Positions 9,434 through 21,100 of a DNA stretch of 64,000 bases are shown here, in pieces. This DNA comes from Schizochytrium sp. TIO01 (taxonomy: Eukaryota > Sar > Bigyra > Thraustochytrida > Thraustochytriidae), in NCBI GenBank assembly GCA_004764695.1, contig SMSO01000031.1:9335761-9399760 (forward strand). Direction: 5' to 3'. The translations under genes were made by a program, and so were the position numbers. Positions within the stretch are counted from its first letter, which is position 1. Each line of letters opens with the position of its first letter. The notes under the pieces were generated by a model, which ran no database searches, had not been told where the DNA came from, and saw nothing but the letters and a program-made list of their open reading frames with translations.

Positions 9434-10965
9434 ATGAAGCAAGAAAACTGCATAGGACTGTTTTTCTACTCGTTCTTAAATTGTTAAGTTACCGTGTTAC
9501 CATGGATCCCATGTTTCCGTAATTACACCCAGCCATGGTACGCTGATATGCTTTTGATTAGATTATCTAATGGGGTTTTCCCAGGAGAACGATAGTAAAT
9601 TGGACGTGAATGTTGGAAGCCAGGCTGGTCAGAATGATAGGTATCTGTAACTTCTTCCACCTTTTTCCAGACCTTGATAGCCTGCTCGCTTTTGATATTT
9701 ATTATTTTTATTATTTTTTTGAAAAAGAACTTGGTAGACTATTATTGTCTTAACTGGCATAAGGAATGGTAGGGTATGATATTTTCGTATGGATCTCATG
9801 CATCACGAATAGGTCTCCCAAATATATTGAGCTTTCTATGCGCGCAAAGTAAGGTGTCTGCAACACCCAGTGCCGAAGACAATAAAGGGCGCCAACAAAT
9901 GCATTCATATTGATCTTGAAGAAAAGAAAAAGAAAAAGAAAGAAAGGAAGAATAGAGGCTGAGGCTTTCTCAGGGTCCTGATCATTTCCTTTCATGAGGT
10001 AATCAAGTTGTATTTTTTAGGACCACGGAAAGTCTATAGCCCATGGAGAACTCTACTCCCTATTCTCGCGAGAAATTTGAAATGAAAATTAAGAAACGTA
10101 GAAAACGTAGAGATAAGCACCTAGCTTTGTTGGTTCTGGTTTCGCCATCGCTTTGAAGTAGTCAAAGACGACTCTAGCTAATTGTTTTACTTGGCAAAGA
10201 CTTAGGCAAGTGGGAACATCTTGTTTTGCCTGGTCTTAACGGGAATAAAGGCTTTAATTCTTCCCTGGGGCTGTGCGAGAATCAAATTTTGAGTGAGAGT
10301 TAAAGAGATAGTGTTATTCCTGTAATGTTGGTTCTAAAACGTTGAACGAGAGAAATAACGTGAAGTGAGCACAGGTTGACGGCACCAACAAGCTAAGACA
10401 AAAGAAGTACAAAAGGTCACGACTTAGTGCTTCAGTGCACTGGGATCCTCTTCCCTGATGTGCCCCAGTCTGCCGAATCCCTTTGGTGCATCCATTCGTC
10501 TATGTTGAACAGTATTTGCTCAGTCTCAGAAGCGAGCATTAAAGTGAAAAGTTATGAAACACTTGACATCAGCAGATGTTTTCACCATTCTTTCAAGCCG
10601 TATAGGTAGTTAGTTACCTACTTCTAAAGATCAATTGAAAAGACTTTGGCGTTGGCACTGATACTCGAAGTCCTTGTTCTTTCAATATTATATAAAAGAA
10701 ACAAGCAGGCTCTCATTAATTAGATTGAGGTAATGGCGGTAGTTAGATTCCCAGTTTTCTTCCATTCGGCCCTCCATTCTTACTCCCTCTCTCTAACTGG
10801 TGAAGTAGAACAAACTCCGTGTCGCTGGGGAGAATAGCTTGAATGCGACCAACTAATAAAGGATTCATGTCGCCGCCCTACCAACTACGGTAGAGTTGAA
10901 GGTCAGGAAAGCAAGCATCATGCTAGTAGAGTCTTTGAAGAAAAAAAAAGAAGTCAAATAAAATA
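9434..10965. other. Intergenic DNA, no supported gene
   Basis: Short frames only. A minus-strand open stretch of about 55 codons (about 9690-9523), without a start codon, includes WKKVEEVTDTYHSDQPG and may be a mobile-element fragment, but I cannot assign it. The rest is AT-rich and featureless. Confidence 0.45.
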
Positions 10966-11034
10966 TACATACATACATACATACATACATACATACATAC
11001 ATACATACATACATACATACATACATACATACAT
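10966..11034. repeat. (TACA)n microsatellite, about 17 copies
   Basis: An uninterrupted tetranucleotide run in non-coding DNA, followed directly by GGTAGGTAGTAAGTAG, one of the TAGGTA-type motifs frequent in this window. Confidence 0.95.
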
Positions 11035-12144
11035 GGTAGGTAGTAAGTAGTCCCAGGTCATAGTGAGGTAGGTAGGGGGTATCTATGAGGATGTAGGAGT
11101 GTGCCTTTAGCTATGTAAGTAGCGGGAACTTGAACGGTCGTTAGGATCGAAGCCTAAAATGGGGTGTTGCATTTTCAAGAAGAACAAGCAAGATCAATGA
11201 CTATCGCAGTCTCAGGAGTCTCAGCATCAAAGAATGCCCTCAGAATATTTTAAAGCCAAGAGAGAAGCGGACAGAGAGAGGCGGTGCCTAGTGTCTGGTC
11301 AGCTCTCAAATTGAGAGTAGGCTATATTTCGTGAATTCGTACTCTCTAGAGAGAACCACCTGACCAGTTATAAAGAATGGCATGCTACCTAGTGTCCCTA
11401 CTACCATTTGTATTAGTGAGATCCTTCAACTAAATACTTGAACACCTAAGTCAGTTGTACTACCTACTTAGGTAGTTAGGAAGAATGACAGGAATTCCAG
11501 CCGAGTTATAATTCCCGTCCGGCCTCGAATTGCTCACTGATCAACATTGCATTCAAGCTATTCTTACGCGCGAAAACGAGAGTAGTAAGAGGTATTAAGA
11601 GAGTCTGCAGTGCGTTAAGTAAGGAGAACGAAGTAAAAATAACAACTTAAGATCATGACTATAGTTGTGATGCATTTTGTTTTTACTTTATTTGTTTCTT
11701 CGAAGTATAATATAGGATTACTTCTTTTACTTTCTTAGAAAAATGAAGTTTTAAAAAAATGAAATAAAAAGTCTGCAAAGTTTAACATCGATCAATCAAA
11801 CAACCAAACTTGAGCAGACCTCGCTCTCCTTCCCTTCATTCGCCCGTCGTTGCGCGGATTGGACACGAGAAGCAGCAACGGAGGGTGGGAGGGAGGGAAG
11901 TGAGGAAGCACGCTAGCACGTAGGCCCGGCAAGAGCGCTCGACAGCGGACGCGAGTGAGGGCGCTTTGCCGGAGCAGGCAGAGGCGAAGATAGACAGGTA
12001 GATAGCCGCGAGTAAGAGCACTGTACTTGCTATAGATTTGGCTAATTAAGCACCTAGGCAAAGAAGCAGCTGAGGCCAAAACAAAAAGGAAAAGGTTATA
12101 GAATAAGTAAATAATCGATCAAACGTCGATCAATAAATCTCAGG
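11035..12144. other. Intergenic region upstream of the GNAT/LysM/HMG gene
   Basis: No gene seen. TAGGTA-type motifs lie at 11035-11080 and about 11460-11480. From about 11810 to 12010 the sequence becomes distinctly GC-richer, which would fit a promoter and 5' leader of the plus-strand gene starting at 12145. Short minus-strand frames here (11792-12079) look like by-products of that composition. Confidence 0.45.
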
Positions 12145-15100
12145 ATGGCGCTCACGCGACGCAACATCCAGGCCGCCTTGGACGAGCCTCCGTACGAAAT
12201 GGAGGACGTGCCAAGGTGCCAGAGAAACCTTGAGGGTTCATGCATTGTAAGGGTGACAGAGAGACAATTATGGCTAGAAATGCTGGGAGAGCTCCTGCAG
12301 GTCTGCAACGAAGCTGCACTTCGGTTCGAGGCTCGATGCAAAGCTGAGATAGATAAAATCAAAGATGAACACGATAAGTTGCGAAGGGAGCAAATTTTGC
12401 AGCAGATCCAAAGTCAGATTCAGATTGACAGCCAGAGCCAAAGTCATCAAAGTCAACAGCAGCAACACCACAAGACCCCGAAAAAGAAAGTCCATGTCTC
12501 GCAGCAAACAGCAGGGACCTCTGCAACATATTCTGCCAGTGGGACTAAAGCAGGCCATGGAGCCCAATCTATTGCTGCCTCTACATCCGCAGGGGGGTCT
12601 TCAATCCCAGATGTTCCCTTGGAACCGTTGAAAATCCCATATAGCCTCGTGCCCATCCACACTGGCAAACCCCTTTCTATTGAGTACATGGCAGATCGTC
12701 TTGATCTTGATGACCCCTTGATAGGATACACTGTCCGCACGCTCAAGGAAGGTTGGATGCAAGGCTTTATTACTATTTCTACTTTCACATCCTGGCAAAG
12801 GTGGTTCCGCTGGGACTCGCTAAGCGACGAGGCCGGAATGTTGATGTTTGACACGAGTGGTACTGGCATGGACGCATTACACAGTATGGGTGTACAGAAC
12901 CTCGACCCCGACAACCCCGCTACAGAGTGGTGGATGGATCGCAATGTAGATGGGACTGGCGAGCTTGCGGCAGCTTTAAATGCTGAAATCCGCGATGGAG
13001 ATCCAGATGGCGAGGGCGTTATTTGGCCGCATGTAGCAGAACTCTCATTACTTGGTGGACTGGGTTGTGGAGGTGCATTGGTGAAACTCATTATTGATGA
13101 ACTAGAAAGTGAAAACTCCCCGTATAATTACTGTGTTCTACAAGCTACAGAGAATTCTATTCCTTTCTACGAATCGCAAGGTTTCATTCGCGTGGGTGCC
13201 ATTGCTCGGTACTTTCAGAAGCCTGAACAGCGATCAAGCAAAACTGCCGCGCAGATTCCCGTTGCCATCCCAATGCGGTCACCAACAAGAACTGTCGAAC
13301 ATCACGCACGCCCTCAAGTTCCTCGATTCCCTGGTGGCGGGCTAGAACCTTCTGCTGATACAGAGAAGGATCCCAACAAAAGTGTAGATGTAAAGTTTGA
13401 CGAGGACGATGGCATAGACAACAATAGAATTGAAGCACAGCATTCTTACCAGGGACAACAAGAAGCAGGGCTTCCCGTGCACACTCTTCAACCACGATCA
13501 AAGCGAGACACACGCTCTAAAAATCAGAGCATAGTTACTGAAAAAGAAGTTGAGGAAGCATCTACCGGGAAGCGCCGCATTCTACCAAGGCGAGTATCAT
13601 TGTCTCGTGCTGCCGCAACGCCCCCTCCTGTAGAGTCAAAAGAAGACTCGACTGATATCCGAGGTACTGATCACCTGCGTGACCAGAAGCAACCCGAGAG
13701 TAGTTTCCCACAAGCACCAGAGCTGCGCGGAGCTAGTAGCCGTTTCCTTTGGCATAGAGTCAAATCAAGCTCTACGCCCACGTGCCGGGATCTAGCACGA
13801 AAGTACGGCATACAAGCGAGTGATCTTGTATTCATGAATCGCCGGTTGTACCAAGGTCTCAAGGAGTCTTCTAAGCTAGTTGATGGAACAATGATGCGAG
13901 TTCCTCAATTTCCTAAATTTGTAAACGCGTTGAATCATTCGCCACCTCAAGTAAAGCCGGCCAAATCTCATGAAACTGTGCGCTTGGTGACAAATGACAC
14001 AAAACTTGGTCGTGAAAGTAGCAATGGGCTTTGGTATCAAGCTGTTGATAATGAGTCTCCAAGAACAATTGCAAATCGTTTGGGTCTGGATGTACGGAAG
14101 CTTATTCAAATGAACGCGAGTACATTTCCAGATCTTAACATCACTGCTCCTCTTATGCAAGGGACAATTCTACGCTTGCCGCGCCGAGCAAAGCCTTTGC
14201 GCCCTGTAGATCCCGAGATAGAAGAGTTTGAGCAAGATTGGGGCTTTGGGCATGATGATGCAAACCTCGAAAACCTCACCGAGGTTATGACTTACCGTCA
14301 TTGGAGTTTTTCCGATGACCCAGTGGATATGTCCGTGGCTTCATACATGATGGTGCGGCCGCTCGTAAAACGGAAGTCTGGCGCGCCACTCACACCTATT
14401 GCAGAGCTTGCTCAAAAACGTTCTGGAGGTATCAACACTGTCCCTTCTCAATGGGCGTATGGAAGTCTCGAGCATGAATCGCCTTCAGCTGAAGATGATT
14501 TTACAGGGACAGAAAATCCAGGTGCGCCTGAGCCCAAATACACAAATACTGGATCAGTTCAGTTCCGTGCCCCCACTCTGCAAAGCTCTTCATCATTCAA
14601 ATATGATCAAACATCTACCACATCAGCGCTGCTAGGATCTACCGGGAATAACATGCTTCGAACGCAAGCGAATGATAGCATCGCAGTTAAGCTTAAAAGT
14701 GAAGATAACATCGCTCGAGAGGGGTCCTCGCAAACAAAGCTCCACGCGGTGGTAACCCCTGGAAAGCATTCAGATGGTGGCGCAATCATGAAAACTGAAC
14801 CTGCTTCGTCTGGAGCGAGCATTTCTGCTGGAGACAGTTCTTTAACCAAATCCAATTTGCAAAGTGTACCAAGGCTTGCTTCTCAAAGCTGCGTGACCAC
14901 TGCAAGCAGAGCAGCTGAACCTAACAGTATCAAGACATCTGTTCTCAATGGACCCGATGTTGTTAACATGAGCAAGGATGTGAACGTAAAAGAGACACAT
15001 GGTGGTGCAAAACGCTTGAAGGTTGAACCTGCAAGTGGAAACCTGAAGATTATCAGTGATTCAGAACCAATGGACAAAGACGAAGAAGAGGGTGAGGGTG

Positions 15101-16593
15101 AGGAAATGGAACAAGAAGAAGAGCAAGAACCTGTGAGTGGATGGGGAATTGACACTCGCATCAAGGTTCGTATATTTTGTGAGAGCTTAATGACGTCTAC
15201 TGTAGAAGACTCAAACGGAGGGCCATTTTACGCGCGCCGACCTGGATTTCCTGAAACACCTCTCAGCACCCCAGCTGGGGATCAAGGGAGCTTGGAGAAA
15301 GAATCTAGCGCAAAAGCTATTACGAAGGAGAAGATGAATGGCTCCGAGCCTGCTGCTCCCGAAGCCACAGAGGAAAAGGAAGACGATGTTAAAATAGCAT
15401 CTAGCATTGCCACCAATGAGACTCAGACCCCCTCAAAGAATAAAATGAGCACCTCAAGGAATGGAGAGTCTGGTGAGAATGAAACTGAGGAATTCACTGC
15501 TCCAACACCAAAAAGAACATCTGCTAGACAGTCTGCACGAAAAAAACAGAGCGTAGGCAGTCATAGCAGTGCTGTGATTGAAGATGCTATTGTAATGCGT
15601 ACGCGAAGTGGGCCCAAAATGAAGCTTTTCAGCGGTGGAGAAACAAAAGCAAGGGTTTTCCTCGTTGGGTCACCTTACATTGGTCGCCCATGCTGGGCCC
15701 AACTTTCTCGTCCCTTGAGAGCCCCCATTCCGGAACTTAAGACTCCAATTAGACCGCGACGCCCTTTGACAGCCTATATGCATTACAATGCGCTTGCTCG
15801 TGACGACATGAAGAACAAACATCCCGATGCTGATTTTCAGGGCCTAGCCCGGATTATGGGTGAAGCGTGGCGTAACATGACTGATTCTGAACGGGAGATT
15901 TACAATCGAAGGGCTGAAGTGGATAAACGAAAGTATGATCAAGCGATGCTTGTTTACGAACGGGAGCTTCGGAAATATCAGGAGGCGAAGGGCCTTACCA
16001 GGCCAAATAGCACCCCAACTAACAGCGGCGACAACAGTAACAGTAACAGTAGCAGTACCAGCGGTGTTATTGCAGCATCAAACGCATTGCGATCTTCGGT
16101 AGCCGTAGCCTTGAATCCGTTGATTCCCGCTAAACAACAGCGCCTTCTTGTGAATCAGGTTGTGCGTCTTGAGCCAAAGAGCGGAGCGGTAGCTCGGGAG
16201 CATTTTCTGAACAATCTAGATGATGAAAAGGAGCATACTGCAGTGGCAGAACATTGCAAGACTCACCGACGCCTCAGCCAACCAGACAAATTTTATTTTG
16301 TCCTAACGTATATTCCGGATCTGTTTTGGGCACGCCTTGCACCTATGCAGCAATCAGGATTCTTTACTGATCCAGATTACAAGTATGCTAAACATCGTGG
16401 AAGACCAAAGTGGGTACTTGTTCCGGAAGAACAAGCACAAGAGATTGATGTTTCTGCGCAGCGGTGTGTCCTTGTCAAGTCATGTGCTGTTAAGCGTACT
16501 GCTGACGCTGACAATGAAGAGTGGGATCTCTTCACCGATGTCGAAGTAAAAGTTGGCGAAGAAATGCGCAAGAACAAACGAAAGAAAAAGTGA
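12145..16593 (+). CDS. Multidomain GNAT / LysM / HMG-box protein (1482 aa)
   Basis: A single uninterrupted frame. Residues 30-110 are helical and Gln-rich. A GNAT-like acetyltransferase fold spans about 160-360, with a glycine-rich acetyl-CoA loop around 300-312 (LLGGLGCGGALVK) and the family-like NSIPFYESQGFIRVG. Two LysM-like modules follow at about 533-588 (YGIQASDLVFMNRRL) and 630-681 (TIANRLGLDVRKLIQMN). A long acidic, Ser-rich linker leads to an HMG box at about 1203-1275 (RPLTAYMHY, GEAWRNMTDSEREIYNRRA). The C-terminus has a conserved-looking block (DKFYFVLTYIPDLFWARL) and a basic KNKRKKK tail that could be a nuclear signal. I infer a nuclear chromatin protein that may acetylate a substrate. 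The role of the LysM-like modules is unknown, since inside cells they need not bind chitin. Substrate and family name are unassigned. Confidence 0.82.
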   Translation: MALTRRNIQAALDEPPYEMEDVPRCQRNLEGSCIVRVTERQLWLEMLGELLQVCNEAALRFEARCKAEIDKIKDEHDKLRREQILQQIQSQIQIDSQSQSHQSQQQQHHKTPKKKVHVSQQTAGTSATYSASGTKAGHGAQSIAASTSAGGSSIPDVPLEPLKIPYSLVPIHTGKPLSIEYMADRLDLDDPLIGYTVRTLKEGWMQGFITISTFTSWQRWFRWDSLSDEAGMLMFDTSGTGMDALHSMGVQNLDPDNPATEWWMDRNVDGTGELAAALNAEIRDGDPDGEGVIWPHVAELSLLGGLGCGGALVKLIIDELESENSPYNYCVLQATENSIPFYESQGFIRVGAIARYFQKPEQRSSKTAAQIPVAIPMRSPTRTVEHHARPQVPRFPGGGLEPSADTEKDPNKSVDVKFDEDDGIDNNRIEAQHSYQGQQEAGLPVHTLQPRSKRDTRSKNQSIVTEKEVEEASTGKRRILPRRVSLSRAAATPPPVESKEDSTDIRGTDHLRDQKQPESSFPQAPELRGASSRFLWHRVKSSSTPTCRDLARKYGIQASDLVFMNRRLYQGLKESSKLVDGTMMRVPQFPKFVNALNHSPPQVKPAKSHETVRLVTNDTKLGRESSNGLWYQAVDNESPRTIANRLGLDVRKLIQMNASTFPDLNITAPLMQGTILRLPRRAKPLRPVDPEIEEFEQDWGFGHDDANLENLTEVMTYRHWSFSDDPVDMSVASYMMVRPLVKRKSGAPLTPIAELAQKRSGGINTVPSQWAYGSLEHESPSAEDDFTGTENPGAPEPKYTNTGSVQFRAPTLQSSSSFKYDQTSTTSALLGSTGNNMLRTQANDSIAVKLKSEDNIAREGSSQTKLHAVVTPGKHSDGGAIMKTEPASSGASISAGDSSLTKSNLQSVPRLASQSCVTTASRAAEPNSIKTSVLNGPDVVNMSKDVNVKETHGGAKRLKVEPASGNLKIISDSEPMDKDEEEGEGEEMEQEEEQEPVSGWGIDTRIKVRIFCESLMTSTVEDSNGGPFYARRPGFPETPLSTPAGDQGSLEKESSAKAITKEKMNGSEPAAPEATEEKEDDVKIASSIATNETQTPSKNKMSTSRNGESGENETEEFTAPTPKRTSARQSARKKQSVGSHSSAVIEDAIVMRTRSGPKMKLFSGGETKARVFLVGSPYIGRPCWAQLSRPLRAPIPELKTPIRPRRPLTAYMHYNALARDDMKNKHPDADFQGLARIMGEAWRNMTDSEREIYNRRAEVDKRKYDQAMLVYERELRKYQEAKGLTRPNSTPTNSGDNSNSNSSSTSGVIAASNALRSSVAVALNPLIPAKQQRLLVNQVVRLEPKSGAVAREHFLNNLDDEKEHTAVAEHCKTHRRLSQPDKFYFVLTYIPDLFWARLAPMQQSGFFTDPDYKYAKHRGRPKWVLVPEEQAQEIDVSAQRCVLVKSCAVKRTADADNEEWDLFTDVEVKVGEEMRKNKRKKK

Positions 16594-17306
16594 TAACTTA
16601 ATTGAGTACGTATATAAATGCATAAACATATATGGTAAAAAAAAAAATATGAAAAAAGATCTAGAACAACGGACTAGCATGTCAAATGCTTGACGAAGAA
16701 GCTATGATTCCATTACCTTGGTTCAAATCACGATTCAAGATATAAAAAAGGTAGACAACTAGCAGTCTAATTCATTCTGCTTTTATTTTTATTTTAAAAG
16801 AAAGTATAATGACTACTTTCTCTAGGTATACATTCTTTGTAATATCAAGAAGCATGCTGGGCAACACTGGCTGGCCTACCAAGCTTGCAATAACCAAAAA
16901 CAAGTAAGAATAATCTCTTCTTATTTTTATGTAATTTAAATTATTCTCTATTTCTTATCAGCAGTCTAACCAGTATACAACATCATCCTTGTGGCTGATA
17001 CTGATTACAAGACATGTGACTACATGTTGAGACATCCTTTCAGATACATGATTTGAAAATATTTGAAGATTGGATTTTAAAATGAAAAACAGAATTAGGG
17101 ATTGAAAGTGTTGACACATAATCACAGCACTGTAGCTTTGTAGCTATGTATAATGATAGTTGTATCGGCATATAGTCAAATGACAAATCCACCTCAATGG
17201 ATCTTAAGATAGAGGCAGCTGTGCGATGTCTGATTCGTGCAGCAGAGGAGCAACCCTGTTGCAAATATTTAGGAGCATGCCTATGTAAATGGCATGGTGC
17301 CACAGT
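16594..17306. other. Intergenic region between convergent genes
   Basis: AT-rich 3' flanks of the GNAT/LysM/HMG gene (+) and the calponin-like gene (-). No gene or RNA is recognised. The small frames overlapping 17040-17303 look like chance. Confidence 0.5.
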
Positions 17307-18125
17307 TTAACTGCGACCAGCATCAGCACCAAAGGTGGCGTCCATGGGACGATCAATGTGAGAGCGCTCCATAATTCCGCGGGAACCCATTGCAAGACGT
17401 CCAGTTACATTCGGGTTGCTTGAAGGGCCTGAGGCATCAGCACCAAAGGTAAGGTTGCGCGAACGATCTAGAGAAAGGCGCTGCATGATACCACGGGAAC
17501 CGTTGTTCAACCGAGAAACTCCACCTCGGTCAGAAGACTGGCCGGACTGTTCAGCACCAAAGGTGATGTTGTGAGAAGTATCAAGTGCGGAGCGGTCCAT
17601 GATGCCTGCAGAGCCCATGTTCAATTTTGACACAGACGCAGATGCACGGCTCTTGGAGAGGCTCCAGCGCTTGATGAAGGACTTGCGAGCCTCTTTGGGA
17701 GCAATGCTGGGGCCCTTGAATCCATTGCGGTCAGCAGAGCGGCTGAATGCGATGATTCCACTCGTCACGTTGACGATTGACACACGGTCGTAGAGATCAG
17801 GGACAGTGAAAAGGTCAGCCTCAGTCATGTTGAGCTCGCTACGGCACGCACGCAAGAAGTTGGAGATGTTCTCCATCATCTTGAAGGGCATCTTACTCTC
17901 GTTGATCTTGCGAATCGCACCTGGCTTGACATGGTTCATCATGAGGCAGAGGAGCACACCGTCGTGGAGGGACTCAAGCATGTCGTCGCTTTCAAAGTGC
18001 TTTCCAGAGAGCTGCTCAACATAGTCGCGAACCTTACGCTCAGCTTCTGGGTCGCGCTTCGAGGCTTCATGCTCCGCAAGCTCCTTGTCAAGGCCGAACT
18101 TGGCTTGGCTACGAAACTCTGCCAT
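17307..18125 (-). CDS. Calponin-homology protein with three C-terminal repeats (272 aa)
   Basis: A single calponin-homology domain of the calponin/transgelin type spans about 26-130 (VRDYVEQLSG, LHDGVLLCLMMNHVKPGAI, MMENISNFLRAC, DLFTVPDLYD). Three repeats follow, starting at residues about 167, 205 and 243, with an exact 38-residue spacing. Each has the form LxxGSxGIMxRxxxDxxxxxTFGA. The family binds and stabilises actin filaments, and the repeats probably act like calponin repeats, though their sequence differs from the animal ones. Codon use favours C- and G-ending codons more than most neighbours, suggesting high expression. The start is an ATG with AAGAAA just before it. No intron is needed. 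Confidence 0.85.
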   Translation of the reverse strand: MAEFRSQAKFGLDKELAEHEASKRDPEAERKVRDYVEQLSGKHFESDDMLESLHDGVLLCLMMNHVKPGAIRKINESKMPFKMMENISNFLRACRSELNMTEADLFTVPDLYDRVSIVNVTSGIIAFSRSADRNGFKGPSIAPKEARKSFIKRWSLSKSRASASVSKLNMGSAGIMDRSALDTSHNITFGAEQSGQSSDRGGVSRLNNGSRGIMQRLSLDRSRNLTFGADASGPSSNPNVTGRLAMGSRGIMERSHIDRPMDATFGADAGRS

Positions 18126-21100
18126 TTTCTTGATGAGTTTTAGTCTGGCTAATCTAATAAGCTGAGATTACCTTTTGCTTGGTGGTTGAATGTATGCGAG
18201 TCTGCGTCTTCAGAGGAATCTGAGCGAAGACTCGTTGGGGAGGGAGTTGCGGGTTTGCTTTTGGTGGTGTTACTGATTTTCTGTTTCTTCTCCCGCTTTA
18301 GTAGAGTTTGGGGCGCTCTGCTATGTTCTTTCTGTTTTGTTAGTTACTTTCTGCACGTGCCGCACGACTCTTTCGAGTCCCTCTTTTGCATTTTCTTTTT
18401 TCTTTTTTCTTTTTCTTTCTTTATAACAATATATAGAAATAATCAATTTTAAAAAGCTTGCACACTGAGACAGGTATGCACACCAAGAAACTTTGATTTC
18501 TTTCTTCATACAAAGCTAACCAAGTAGTACGATCTTGTATTTCCTGTTTGTACTCAAATTGCAGTTAAACTCTTTAGGTTAGGTAGTGTCATGGTAAAGT
18601 AGTAAAAGATAAAACGAGACGCAGGTTCCTTCTTCTTTTGCCATCTCCAGGAAGAGAGGAATTATACATTTATTTTTAAATCTCGTCCTAACGTTGCTGT
18701 GGAATGTTTTTTCCTATGCATGGGGTTTTTCCCATCTGCAACTTTCATGACTGTGCTGCTTGTATTTGCTGCCCGGAGGCGGCCCTTTCCTTCGATAGCT
18801 CTAGCCTTATATGAACTTCAATCTACAAATTATAAAGTCATTCCCCAAAGTGTAGAAATGAACGAGTGGTTAACACTCTCACCTTTTTTTCTTTCTTTAC
18901 TCTTTTTCCAAATACCCATTGAACTTATTTATAGCAATCAAAGCAACCGATCTCGTGGATGCTCTTCAACTCCACGCCTCTCTCAGTGCATCTGTTTGTC
19001 GAGACTATGAATTGTACATAAAGCCTAGAGCACTTTGGAGGGGGAAGCTACCAACCTTTCGGAAATAGAGGAGATTTGGAGCCTCCGAGTCTCAAAACGA
19101 ATTGCTCTTCCATTCATGGGTCTATTTTATATTTTATTTTTTCATCACAATAGCTCAAATTTATTCTCAAAGTTTCCATCTGCTCCTGATAATGGGTTCT
19201 ATCGAAGCAAACCTGATCGTGCAGAGTGGGCATGAGTGCGTGCAGGAGTGCGTGCAGATGCCCAGGAGTGTTTGTTTGTCGATCAACCAATGGTCTGCCT
19301 GTCTGTCTACAGGCTTTCATACTCAGGAAGTGCTTAAGGTTCTTCGGAAGTCACTTTCACAAAGACTCAGGGTCGCCGACATGCATGGCCCGTGCTAATA
19401 CAAATGGTGCTCATCTCTTTTCTCGTGCGTCGTTGCCTCTCTCCGCTGTCTTCAAGGCAGCTCATTTTTTTTATATAGTACATAAGTGTATAGTATAGTA
19501 TAGTATGTATATACATATATATATAATTATTTTCACTTAAGAGTATCTAGTACTGCTAACAACCTACCTAGCTAGATGCTACTACTGGCATTGACAAGCG
19601 TTTTGTTATTCCTTTCTTTCCCTCATTGAGTCTTCGTCATTCGTGCTGAGTGAGTGATTTTCTTTTCGTTTAGGCGCTGCAGTTCCCTCGAGGACCCCTT
19701 GATAAGGAACGCAAACATGAAAGTCTCTGCCCACTTTGGTTGCTCAGATAGCTAGCATGTATTGGCTGCCAGTGATTTTATTGAACCTTGCTATCCTCTT
19801 TGAACGGGATAGTTGTAGCTATTTCTTATTTAGTATCTTGATACATAACAAAAGCAATAGCTAATTTGGAGTGTGGGTTAGTATCGAGGTTGAGCAAGTC
19901 AAGCCTGTCGTCTTAAAACTAAACGGTGAGAGGCCCTGCTGCACGAGTGAGCTCAAAAAAATCAACATAATAGTGTTTGCCCAGTAGCCAACCACTCTAA
20001 AACTGGCGAAGGAAGAATTCTAATTGCCAAGTGATGCTGGCGGAGCCTCTGCACGATGGCCATCGCACACCTTGTTTTATATTCTATTGAAAATGAATAA
20101 ACAGTAAAACTCCTCAAATCACGACATGCGTACGTTGGAGAACAGACAACACTATCAACCTTGTCAACCATGCTCGTAAACCAGGATCTTGCACTAACTT
20201 CACTCGCTCACTAAATTATACCTAGATGAGATGACATCGTCGCAAGCTATGGCTTCTGATGTGCGGTAGCCATTATCACTTCTGGCTTCTTCTTTCTTGC
20301 TTTCTTTCTTTCTTTCTTTCTTTTTTCAACTAAGCAACCTCGCACTGGCAGTGAACGAAAGAGGGATCGAAGTGTCAAGGTTGTCTAGATATGTTTAGTA
20401 GGTAGATCCTAAACAAGACACACTCGCCTATATCTGAAGCAACACCATCACCGAGATGCCAACAGCAGAACAGACAAAGGTCCACCTCCCGTGAGGGACA
20501 TTGCTTGATTGCTTTGTTGTTTATCGATAAGTCGAACTAATGTTTGTCGCAGTGACAGACATTCTTTTTCTTTTCTTTTTTCAAGGTTTCTAGCTGGACA
20601 TGGACAGTAATACTATCGCAGAAGTTAATCTAGCTCTTTGATGAGGACCGTATCAAAGCCTGTGTTATGATGCAAGCAAGACAGGACAACGTTGCTAGGA
20701 AACCGCATTAGGAGCTGGAACAGAAACTCACTCCTATGCTGCCTATAATCAAAATGCAAAATATTAATTGTGTCATTTATCGTCCGAGCTGCAAAAAAGT
20801 CATCTTCAATTCTACAGAACAAAACAATGGCTCGTGGCATGATGATGACATCTCGCATTTACAAATAGAAGGTTGGCGACGACTTCGTCAAGTCTGGCTA
20901 GGCTTTCTTTGCGCGATCTTCTTCACCCACCTAGATTAATATCAGCCTCGGGCTATTTGGTTGGTTGATATTTTCATTGATTGACTCCATTCAATCTCAT
21001 TGACCCGTGTAACTATAGGCCAAAGTTCACGCTTCATTATCTTGGCACTTAGGCAGAGTTTACTCTAGAGATCTTTTGAACGGCCAAGCGCCCTCCGTTG

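Noticed and set aside
12453-13091. 212-codon minus-strand frame within the GNAT/LysM/HMG gene
   Set aside because: It shows no motifs, whereas the plus frame carries conserved acetyltransferase motifs across the same bases.
15172-15211. Possible 40-bp intron (GTTCGT...TGTAG) in the GNAT/LysM/HMG gene
   Set aside because: It would be implausibly short and not a multiple of three. The frame is open through it and remains open on both sides without splicing.
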